Below, one piece after another: positions 9,289 to 19,200 of a stretch of DNA of 64,000 nt (position 1 is the stretch's first letter; every line of letters begins with the position of its first letter). Below the pieces are notes generated by a model, which saw only the letters and a program-made list of their open reading frames with translations, did no database searches and had not been told where the DNA came from. A program made the position numbers and the translations under genes. Origin of the DNA: Powellomyces hirtus (Eukaryota > Chytridiomycota > Chytridiomycetes > Spizellomycetales > Powellomycetaceae); the NCBI GenBank assembly GCA_025526995.1, contig JAHLKG010000014.1:372001-436000 (forward strand). The letters are read 5' to 3'.

Positions 9289-12155
9289 ATGTCTTTCCAA
9301 ACGCTGTCGTTCCAGGAAGTCCTGGACGACCTGCAAAGGTAAGAGCCTGGCCATCACTCATCTATCGATCGTGACGCAAAGCCCCCTGACACATCCAACC
9401 CCACGCAGTCGCTTCATCATCAATGTCCCCGAAGAAGAGCTCTCCTCCGTCGAACGCATCTGTTTCCAGATCGAGCAAGCGCACTGGTTCTACGAAGATT
9501 TCGTGCGGGAAGAGAACCCACGGTTATCGTCGTTCTCGCTCAAAAACTTTTGCGCGCAGTTTTTTCAGTATTGTCCCCTCCTGCACCGGTGGGCGCATGA
9601 CCATGAGACGGCGTTCCAGAACTTTATGGAGTATAAAGTGAGGGTGCCCGTTTGTGGAGCGATTATCTTGAATGGGAAGATGGATAAGGTGGGCGAGGGG
9701 ACAATTTGTGCAGTGGTGTTTTTTTTTTTGATGATGAGTTTGCTCAATTTGTGTTGTGCAGGTTTTGCTGGTGAAAGGCTGGAAAGCGAGTTCTGGGTGG
9801 GGATTTCCGAAAGGAAAGATAAACAAAGATGAGCCTGAAGCTCCGTGCGCCATACGTGAGGTACGACAAATGATATTTCTCTTGGGCGTTTCTCTACCTG
9901 CCACTTGGATTCTGACGCAGCGGGTGATCTCAGGTGCAAGAAGAGACAGGTTTTGACATATCTCCTTACTTGCGAGAGAACGAATACGTCGAGCGAACCA
10001 TCAAAGGACAGCGGATCCGACTGTACATCTTGACTGGAGTACCTGAAGATACCATTTTCATCCCTCAAACTCGTAAAGAAATCGGGGTATGTCATGCCCT
10101 CTGTTCATTTCAACTGCTGCCGCAGACGTTTTCTGACGCATGGTCTGCTTGATAACCTAGGATATCCAATGGCATCGACTGGATGATCTACCCGGCTGGA
10201 ACAAAAACGTGGTCATAGCGTCTGGCGAAAAACGACACAAGTTTTACATGGTGACTGCGTTCGTCAGCGGGCTGCGTCAGTGGATGGGCAAATACCGAAA
10301 GGCAAAACGACAGGGCAAAGCACGGAACGGCCGACATCTTTCCGTGGTTCTGGGTTACAACACTGGAACCGACAGCGAAGGGGAAGGCGGCTACTCGGAC
10401 GCTGGATTCAGATCGGGCACCGAGCCACCCGCGGAGCGAATGCTGAGAATCCCCTCGGTTATGGAGTCTGCAAGGGCGGAGATTGTGGAGGTGGAAGAAG
10501 AAGCAGAACCCCCGACCGATTCCCGCGCAATAGATCCGTATGCGGCTGCTCAGTCAATCAAAGCCCTCATTGGAATTGGAGGAACGGCAAATGCGCCCGC
10601 CGTTGGAGTTCGCGTCGATGTGCAAGCACGGAGCGAACAGCCGCTCCCGCAGGTTGCCATTGGCGTGTCCTTTGACAATGGGCCCGTGATGCAACAGCAA
10701 CCCGTGTCACAGATGTATAATCAGCCTTACCCAGCTCTGCCAGCACCGCTGCCCCAGCACGCGCCTCATGTTCAGCCACAACATTATGATGGACGCGGAT
10801 CGCCAGCGCTGGAAGTGAACAGGGGTCCTTCCGTACCATCGCAGGAGGCTTTGAAACAGTATTATCAGCAACAGCCGGCACCTGTTCGCGAGGCACCGCA
10901 ATACCCTCCTCAATACCCTCCTCAATTCCCACCCCGGTATCCGCCACACCCAGGGCAGCTCCGCCAGCAAACTGGACCCGATCGTCAAGCGCACAAAAAG
11001 TCGCTCCTCGACATTCTGACCAAGGGAACTTCGGACGAAAATCTGGCGGGCCTGGGTACGCCTGGTTCCGACGGCGGCATCACCGCGAGGATGGGATCGC
11101 ATCTTACCCACATTCTGCCCAACCCGCCGCAGCACCCGAGTTTCCGCCCCAATCCGAGCTACCCTGTCCCGTCAGTCAACTCGCCATACTCGGAAGCCCC
11201 GCCACCGTCCGTGCGTCGGGCCTCCAACAGCTCCATTGCCCCACCCCCGGAAGCACCTTTGGCGCCTGGCAGTGGACGCCGCGGAAGCACCAAGCAGCAA
11301 ATGTTCATGGATATTTTGCGTGGCGGGCCTAACCAGGGCGCGGATTCTGCACCTACCCAACATCCTCAATATGCGTCGCACGCCGTTGACGAGAATGCGG
11401 CTGAAGACCAGCTCAAGTCAATTCTAGGTATTGGCGGCCTTCACCTTGGCGCGTCCAAACAGCCACCCGGACACATGGGAAACCTTGCGCCCATGCATCA
11501 ATACCATGGTCCTGCCCATCAGGAACAGCAACATCACCGTCAACAGCAGCACCACATGCAGAGCGCACCGCCGCCTAGTGTCCAGGAGTCGGCTTATCCC
11601 CCGCGGCAGCCGCAGCAGCAGGCAGCTCACGACTTGAAAGCGCTTCTCGGCCTGGGCCGTACACCACCGCCTGCACCTCCGCCATCCAGCGTGACTCACC
11701 ACCCACACGCGCCGCCGCACCACCCTGACCACGATCCCCAGGCTGCGGCGCGCGCATCCTACTCGCCGCAACCATCGGCCAATCCCCTGCAGCAGCATGA
11801 CCAGTACCACCAGCATCATCCGGCACCGCCGCCCCAGCCGCAGCGCCAGTCATCGTGGAACGACGGATACCGCCAGCGCGACCAAAACGATCAGCTGTAC
11901 CCGCCCCCGCCTGACATTACCCGCTCCCAGAGCGATATCTCGATGCTGCCGCCTGCCAATTTCACGGGCCCGGAGCCATGGGCTCGCCGGTCCGCAGGCG
12001 CGCTACCGGTGGACTACGCCCACGATCAGCCGACCCCGCCCGCGTCCACGCCCGCCGCCGCCGTCACCCGCTCCCAGAGCGATGTCGCGATGTTGCCGTC
12101 TGCTCCGTTCAGCCGTCCGAACACATGGGCCAGCCAGCAATCGTCAAGGCGCTAG
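9289..12155 (+). CDS. dcp2: mRNA decapping enzyme subunit Dcp2
   Basis: Five exons (9289-9338, 9409-9688, 9762-9860, 9934-10086, 10161-12155) give 858 aa. The N-terminal regulatory Box A/DCP2 domain (about 1-95, with [12 protein letters not shown] and HRWAHDHE) precedes the Nudix domain. The Nudix box, split by the intron between exons 3 and 4, starts [13 protein letters not shown] and ends REVQEETGF, and carries the catalytic glutamates. Box B follows ([16 protein letters not shown]). It hydrolyses the m7G cap to release m7GDP and 5'-monophosphate RNA for Xrn1 in P-bodies. The last roughly 550 residues are Pro/Gln/His-rich and disordered. They carry at least five short leucine-rich helical motifs ([44 protein letters not shown]), resembling HLMs that bind Edc3/Lsm proteins, and two copies of TRSQSD.AMLP-type sequence. 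Confidence 0.95.
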
Positions 12156-12491
12156 TGGGAGCCCCCACTCTCCCGCATCCGATGTTGAGATTTGTAGATG
12201 CGTGGCAATGGATATACCCCCCCCCCCCCCCGTGCTTTTGGATATCCCCGTCCCCCCCCCATTTACCCCGGACATCCACCCGTCCTCCTCCTGTTACTTA
12301 CTGCCTGGCTTTGCGGAAACGTGTGTGTATTTTCGGAAACTGGCTTGTCGTTGTGTGGTTCTATTCTTCCGCCCCCATCCCCCCCCCCCCCCCGCCTCTG
12401 GTGGTGACAGTGTGGCTGACACAATCATAAATGGTATCACGCACTAAAAAGAATTTTCGAGGGCCGGGATTTTGGGGCGGGCGTCGGCAAT
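12156..12491. other. dcp2 3' flank with poly-C tracts
   Basis: No gene. Three C-runs of about 9-15 nt (near 12220, 12256 and 12380) lie in the probable dcp2 3' UTR and the flank of the tRNA. Confidence 0.6.
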
Positions 12492-12562
12492 GGCTCAGTG
12501 GTTTAGTGGCATAATACCCGCTTAGGGTGCGGGTGGTCCCGAGTTCGATTCTCGGCTGAGCC
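12492..12562 (+). tRNA. tRNA-Pro (anticodon AGG), second copy
   Basis: The 71-nt cloverleaf is identical to the reverse complement of 8011-8081 except for one base in the D loop (GGC versus GGT). It has the same acceptor stem, anticodon loop TTAGGGT and T arm. T-rich runs at 12580-12620 provide Pol III termination. The two copies face outward relative to hub1/dcp2. Confidence 0.95.
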
Positions 12563-12707
12563 CCAAGGCCGAGCCGCATTTTTGACTTTTGTCGACTTTT
12601 CCCTTTTCCTTTTTTTTTTTGTGATCTCCGAACGATAAAATGATCGTGGTTGTGGGGTTGGTGCGAGGGAATTTAGGCTATTGTATTATATGCCGACGTT
12701 TGGTGCT

Positions 12708-14350
12708 CTAGAAGAAGAACGAGATGAAAAAAAAATTCATGACTGGTATTATAATGTGAAAAAAAAACAAAAAAATTCTCGCGAGTTGTAAGTGGGTATC
12801 AAGGGCGGGGGGGGGGGGGGCGGGATGGGGGTATATATGAACGTATATCGTAATCGGTAGGCTAACGCCAGGCGGGCGGATAGGGTAGTGTTGGGGTGTG
12901 ATTCGCGGTGCGGCTGTAGGGTAGGGATGGATTTCGTATCCGGTTGGGAATGCGGGGGGGCGGGGGATGGCGCGCATCGTTATGGGGAATGGGGGTGGGA
13001 GCAGGGGGATGGGCATGGCGGGGGGTGGGGGATGGAGGGTGTAGGTGTTGGTGTTGTTGGTTCTGGTTGGGACGGATCCGGGGTGTGAGCGGGGGTAGGG
13101 TGAGATTCGTGGTGACGGGACGGAGGAGGAGGAGGATGTTCGGATGGGTCCGGCGCGGCCAGCTGCTGCTGCTGCTGATGATGATGGCCCGGTGTTGCTG
13201 TTGCCGCTGCTGTAGGCCGATGAGCCTATTGAGGAGGTGGTGGTGGTGGTGATGGAGCGGCTGTCCTTTTCCCGGGGAGTGGTTCGAAACGGGTTTTTGC
13301 GCTGGTTGGCTTCCGCCATAGTCACGGTTGGTTTCCTGCCGTGGATTTCTCTAGATGATGATGAGATGGATGTGGCCGGCGGACGAAGCAGGTTAGGCGA
13401 TACGGGTTGACATGGGGGGGGGGGCGGTGATGAATTTTTGTGACAAAAACGAGCAAGAGAAAACAAAACGCAACGCACATCATTCCCAAAAGTTTCTTTG
13501 CAGCGTGGGCGGCTTCCGGGGCTGTGAACGCCATGTACGCCACGCCTCGCGATTTCCCATTCACTTTATGTTCGTGAAAGGTCAGCTCTGTGAAAATGAG
13601 GTCGTTGCCAACGCCCGCGTCTTGGGCAACCGTCTGGAGATCTTCGTCACTGGTCCACTGGAGAGGGGGGGGGGGGGGGGGGGGGGACTTAGAATATGCG
13701 ACACCACAGACTTCATGCCCTGGTTGCAGATTCCGCTCGGACGTTACCCAGGTCAGATCGCCAACGACTATGGCATTTCTTGAAGATTTGGGAGTGGGAG
13801 ACGGTTGGTCTACTAACTGCGATAGGGGTTTCGCGCCTGGTTGGTCTAGAGGTGCAACGCTGTGTGCATTACTGCCGCGGGCTTGCTGGGGGTTGTCGGT
13901 TTCCGTCCCTTGCTCATCCTTGTCCAGTTCCGATGCTAGCCAAGCTACAGAGTCTTCCTGCTCAGCTGCGGGGGGCGACAGTAAACCATGTGAAAAACAC
14001 GAAAGTGAGAACGCGTCCGACCTGGGCAAGTCTGCAGGTTTACAGAAAGGCCAACGCGTACCATTCATCCCAAACGAGAGCACGTCATCCTCGACAAGCG
14101 TCATGTCATCACGTTGCCCGACACCTTCCTCGTTATGCGACAAAGCAAGGAGGTCATCATACAGCAAATTGTCCTGCGATTGGCGATGGGGTGCGAGTTG
14201 GTCAGCAATATGCAGCATGAGCATGAAGGAATAGGTTGATGTGTGCAGATGCCGATGCATCCATCGCACATTGTGTGTGGTGTGGGAACGTACAGTGCGA
14301 CCGACCAAGCTGTCATCACTATAAAGATCGAGCGGCTCGTCATCCACCAT
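12708..14350 (-). CDS. CFIm68/CPSF6-like pre-mRNA 3'-end processing protein
   Basis: RRM protein resembling the large subunit of cleavage factor Im. The first exon (14350-14294) encodes MVDDEPLDLYSDDSLVGRT, matching the acidic DLY(D)D-type N-terminus of CPSF6/7. The RRM is split by an intron whose acceptor has a pure poly-C tract (about 13741-13660). Splicing restores VVGDLTWWTSDEDL, closely matching the GNLTWWTTDEDL block of CPSF6. FTELTFHEHKVNGKSRG (RNP1 region) and AYMAFTAPEAAHAAKKLL follow. The C-terminal part is Ser/Thr- then Pro-rich (about 13340-12860). In animals the complex binds UGUA with CFIm25 and governs poly(A)-site choice. The exon after 14173 may contain another intron. The last 30 codons before 12708 are low complexity, so the true 3' end is uncertain. 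Confidence 0.78.
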
Positions 14351-15090
14351 GGTTGTTTTCTACAGATTGATTTGCCTAACCCAGACAAGAGTGCGTCAGT
14401 TTGCATGAAACAGCAGCGAGAGGGGGGGGGGGGGGCTTTGGGGTCTCATCATCCGAGTATATTAGCAATAAAGACAGATATGTATACCGGTGACAGCAAA
14501 AACAAGGCGCTCTCGATCTACAAGGTGCACGTCAGTCACCTACAGTCTCGCCTGCACCATCTTGACAGCTGTCCATCCCGCGGGCACTCTTTTCCTACAC
14601 GTATGTGGCCACCACCATGTTTGCAGGGGCTGAGAGTGCAAAAATCGCTACCAGTATCTAGTTGTGCATTTGAGCGGCCAAACACGCTCTAGCTAGCCTA
14701 GCGCAAAAAGGTATGATGGACACTGTCCCTTGCCCTTCCCAAACACGAAGACACGTATAGGGGAATGGCGACAGTGTGGTGCCCGCCCCTCCCCCTTTTC
14801 CAGCAGCACACACCTGTCAATCGATCAAGGAGAGCCTACTTTTTCGAAGTTTAGCCCGATATGTTCACTACAAAGAGAACAAAGGAAAGGGCGACGGAGG
14901 GTACTTGTACAGTAGTCGTCATTGTACGCGCACGTGTGGCGAAGCGCGAGAGAGAGAGAGAGTGAGAGAGTGTGAGAGTGAGCTGCAGGGCCGTGATGCC
15001 GCCTGCCTTCATGACAGCGCACCATGTTGTCAACCAAAAAGTCTGGTCACAAACAAAGGAAAGTGGTTACCTTGCTATGCGGAAAAAGTC
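14351..15090. other. Intergenic upstream of the 54-bp array
   Basis: No supported gene. It contains a poly-G run at about 14430-14440, a GA-rich run at about 14950-14970, and the left copy of a diverged dispersed repeat (14715-14880). Confidence 0.5.
14715..14880 (+). repeat. Diverged dispersed repeat, left copy
   Basis: Blocks such as TCCCTTGC.CTTC.CAAACA, GG.TATGGCGACAG and CGATC..GGAGA recur in the same order and orientation at 23135-23310. The two copies bracket the large multicopper oxidase gene. No coding capacity or terminal inverted repeats were seen. Confidence 0.55.
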
Positions 15091-16038
15091 CCCCTTGAGA
15101 ACAGGCATGCTCATCTTGTCGCTTGCACAGGTCCCCTTGAGGAGAACAGGCATGCTCATCTTGTCGCTCGCACAGCTTCGGGACGCCCACTTGAGGAGAA
15201 CAGGCATGCTCTTCTTGTAGCTTGTACAGCTTCGGGACGCCCACTTGAGGAGAACAGGCATGCTCTTCTTGTAGCTTGCACAGCTTCGGGACGCCCACTT
15301 GAGGAGAACAGGCATGCTCTTCTTGTAGCTTGCACCGCTTCGGGACGCCCCCTTGAGGAGAACACGCATGCTCTTCTTGTCGCTTGCACAGCTTCGGGAC
15401 GCCCACTTGAGGAGAACAGGCATGCTCTTCTTGTAGCTTGCACAGCTTCGGGACGCCCCCTTGAGGAGAACAGGCATGCTCTTTTTGTTGCTTGCACAGC
15501 TGCGGGACGCCCACTTGAGGAGAACAGGCATGCTCTTCTTGTAGCTTGCACAGCTTCGGGACGCCCACTTGAGGAGAACAGGCATGCTCTTCTTGTAGCT
15601 TGCACAGCTTCGGGACGCCCCCTTGAGGAGAACACGCATGCTCTTCTTGTCGCTTGCACAGCTTCGGGACGCCCACTTGAGGAGAACACGCATGCTCTTC
15701 TTGTAGCTTGCACAGCTTCGGGACGCCCCCTTGAGGAGAACAGGCATGCTCTTTTTGTTGCTTGCACAGCTGCGGGACGCCCACTTGAGGAGAACAGGCA
15801 TGCTCTTCTTGTAGCTTGCACAGCTTCGGGACGCCCACTTGAGGAGAACAGGCATGCTCTTCTTGTAGCTTGCACAGCTTCGGGACGCCCCCTTGAGGAG
15901 AACACGCATGCTCTTCTTGTCGCTTGCACAGCTTCGGGACGCCCACTTGAGGAGAACACGCATGCTCTTCTTGTCGCTTGCACAGCTTCGGGACGCCCCC
16001 TTGAGGAGAACAGGCATGCTCTTCTTGTTGCTTGCACA
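15091..16038. repeat. 54-bp tandem array (about 17 copies) with 5-unit higher-order repeat
   Basis: A minisatellite of 54-bp units begins near 15091 with a shortened unit and ends at 16038. Every unit contains the palindrome GCATGC and a TTCGGGACGCCC-type segment. Because 54 is a multiple of three and the unit lacks stops, long ORFs cross the array in one plus-strand frame (unit PLEENRHALLVACTASGR) and in all three minus-strand frames. Variant units recur with period five: the unit reading CTTTTTGTTG occurs at 15481 and again at 15751, exactly 270 bp apart. Most likely a noncoding minisatellite, about 220 bp upstream of the multicopper oxidase start. Confidence 0.9.
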
Positions 16039-16126
16039 AACAGAATCTACCCTTCGACTGTCAAGAGAGCGCTACATGCGTTGACAGGATAGGCTTATTG
16101 ACATGAGGCATTGGGAAGCCTTCGGG

Positions 16127-16133
16127 TATAAAA
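16127..16133 (+). promoter_or_regulatory. TATA box of the large multicopper oxidase gene
   Basis: TATAAAA lies 123 nt upstream of the ATG at 16256, followed by a poly-G run and a pyrimidine-rich leader. The start context CCACCATGC is a good match to a eukaryotic initiation context. Confidence 0.6.
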
Positions 16134-16255
16134 GAGCGGGGGGGGGGGGAGGGCAACGTATCCCCTCTTCCTCCTCTATCGGACTGTTCGTTGCGAACTC
16201 TTCCCCCCAACTTTGTATCCCACTCGTTTTCTTCCCTGGGCAGCATTTATCCACC

Positions 16256-19200
16256 ATGCTGCTCCCATGCATCACGCGATTGTGGTTACTTTTCTACAGT
16301 ATCGTCGGTATCAACGCGCGTCCGGCTGCCAATCTCGCTGATGATCTTGGAGGCATTGATTTGACTGTGCCTATTGAACGGCAGCATCGTCATTACGGTA
16401 TCGTGTTGTGAATTATGCACGCGTTCATTCGAGTCTGTTGCGAGATGTTACTGAAATAACTGTTTTTTTGCTGTCTTCTTTCTTTGCGCCTTTTGAATTA
16501 GATGTCGTCGCTCTTGAGATCCCGATTGTGTTCAATATCTACGGAGGTAACTTAACCTGTCTATCGCTTATAGTTCCATTTTCTTTCGTTTTCAGTAACG
16601 CTCTGATGTAATTTTCCAATCCGCCATTTTGTTTTCCAGATCATGATCCTGACGGGCTGCTGTTTGCCTTAAAAGGTAAATTGCGCAAAACACCTCGCAA
16701 CCCCTGAAAGGAACAGCTAGTTCTTATGATCCCTCCCGCTTCTGTCAGAAAACGAGCAAGCCCTTAAACGCTACGCCAAAAGCTTCGTCCCGAACCCCTC
16801 CAATGCAACATCGCGCACAGCACGTCGCTTCGAACTTAACCCGCTCGTTCGCCCTCTTGTGCTTCGCTGCAACTTGCACGACTCCATCACCATTCACCTG
16901 GAGAACCAGGTCCGGAAGCACAGTGTTGGGATGCACGTCGCGTTGGATGGCCATGATGTGGAATCGGATGGGTCTGCCGGTCAGTTTGGGGGGACAGGGA
17001 AGATGGACGCTGAACTAGTAAGCTCATCCTCTGCTCTCTCCTTATGCCTGCTCCAGTCGGCAGGAACCGTCCGTCTCTCGCACCTCCTGGCGGCCGCTAT
17101 GAGTACCATTGGCAATGCGGCCACGAGGGCGTTTTTCACATCGGCGATGCGGGTAATCTCGGTGGCCGGGAAAACGACACGAACCTTCACGGACTGTTCG
17201 GCGCGTTGGTGGTGGAGCCCTTTGGATCGCGGTGGTGAGCGGCGTGCTATACACATACTACTCGTCATCCATTCTTTAACACTTCGAGTGTGGGACTTAC
17301 CGATGCTCCTGTCAGGACTCACCCCCACACCGGCAAACCCATTCGCGACGGCCTGACGGCAGACATCCATCCGCCGAAGCGATCGGGGTATCAGAACTTT
17401 AAAGCCGACTTCTTCCGCGATGAACCGGAACTGCCTGACCCCAGTGCTTCCTTCCGCGAACACGTCACCATTTTTCACGGTAAAAAGCAGACTTACAAAA
17501 GCAAGACACGAAGAGGAACTCAAGCAATTATTCGTTTGTTCCTTGTTTTTGACAGACGAAGCCAAAGTTAAACGCGGCTTCAAATTGACCGACAACCCGT
17601 GCGGCAAAGGTCGCCCGGTGTCGTCCGTCGGCATCCCCAACCTCCCAACGGACGATGACGAGGCCGTTCATGCAATCAAGTACGTTGCAAGTGTCACCAA
17701 AATACTGTGTTATCCCAAAAAGCAAGCACATCTAACCATTTTTTCTTCCTCTCGCTGCTTCACAGCTACCGCTCCGATCCCCTTCGCAACCGTCAAAGCG
17801 ACATCTTCGACCGCATCAACAATGGCACCCTCAAACGGCCTGTTTTCGGCGAAGAGCAGCACCACTCGTCGTGGATGCATGGCGACCCAGGTTTAGTGTA
17901 CACGAACTACGCGGGGGATCCGGCCAAATTTCGGGTTGTCCACGGTGGCATCAAAGAAACCCACGGTGTGTTTTTCTTGTGCTTTCTTTTGTGGGGGACC
18001 CCGGTTTAGGGTTGTGTGATAGGGCAAGGACGCTAATCACGATCTCTCGTTTTCTGTTAATGATTCGTTGCTGGTTCAGTATTCCACTGGCATGTGCATC
18101 AATGGTATGCGGTGCTACGTTCCACAGCAGCATTGCGTTACGCTGGCGGGGTACTCACGGCTATCTATTTCTTTCTGGGACCTGCTTGTAGGTACGCGGT
18201 CGAGGGGAAAACAGATAGCCCCATCATCGACTCGTTCAGCTTGTCGCCGCAATGGGCTACGACTTTCACGGCGTTGTACGGAGCGGGGTCACGATTGGTG
18301 AGTCGTGGAGGGAGATCGACACGGGCACATTACTTCTTAGTGCGACCCGGAACGCTCTCGCAACTCATTCACCATTGTTTTCCTGCTACCTCGCTTTTAT
18401 CTCAGAAATCGATCGGCGATGCTATCTTCCATTGCCATGTAGGTACCACTGCCCGTGACCACTCTCTATCTTTGCATACTAGCATCTACACGTACATCCA
18501 TTAAACCATTTTTGCTCACCTCCCCGTTCCCTTTCCTTTTTAAAATAGCTTTACCCGCACTTCACGCTCGGCATGTGGGGGATCTTTCGCATATTCGACA
18601 AACTCCAGGACGGGTCGCAGCGGTACCCGGATGGCCGGCAGATTGAGCCTCTGCTCGTGCTCCCCGATCGGCAATCCCCGCCGCGTCCAACGGCTCTTCG
18701 ACCCGGATTCCCCAATTTCATCCCGGGCGAGTTCCGCCAGAAGTCCCCGCGCATCGGCTGGCCGGAAGAAACCCTCGGCCCCATCCCTGAAGGCTCAGAC
18801 TACCGCCCCGCAAACCCTATCGAAGTCGCCGCCATGAACTTCAACCCGCAGCCCGGAAACTTCTGGGCCATCCACCCGACGCCGCAGACGGGATTCATTG
18901 ATCGCGGGCTGCCGGTGCGGGAGGTAACGCACAATGTGTCGGCGGTTAACAAAGATATATTGTTTAACAATTATGGGTGGCATGGTATGAAGTCCGTTGT
19001 TCACACTAAAAAACGCAGATAATTCCTCGGCAATGCTGACGCAAAACTTTTCGGCCCTTCTGGTCGTACCTTTTTTTCTTTCTTCTCAAACCATCACCTC
19101 TAGACCCGAACGGTCATCTCTACCAAATTGAAGAAGAGGAATTCGGCGACCGGCACACCCCAACGCCCTACGACCCCCTCATCCTCCGCGGTAACCACGG

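Noticed and set aside
15067..16017. 316-codon minus-strand ATG ORF across the array
   Set aside because: The ATG occurs in every repeat unit, no unique flanking coding sequence exists, and the other two minus frames are also open.
15091..16038. CRISPR-like repeat array
   Set aside because: Units are contiguous 54-bp tandem copies without unique spacers, and the genome is eukaryotic.
14776..16092. 438-codon plus-strand ORF over the minisatellite as a real repeat protein
   Set aside because: It has no ATG in its non-repeat leader, equally long ORFs exist in three minus frames, and the openness follows from a stop-free unit whose length is a multiple of three.
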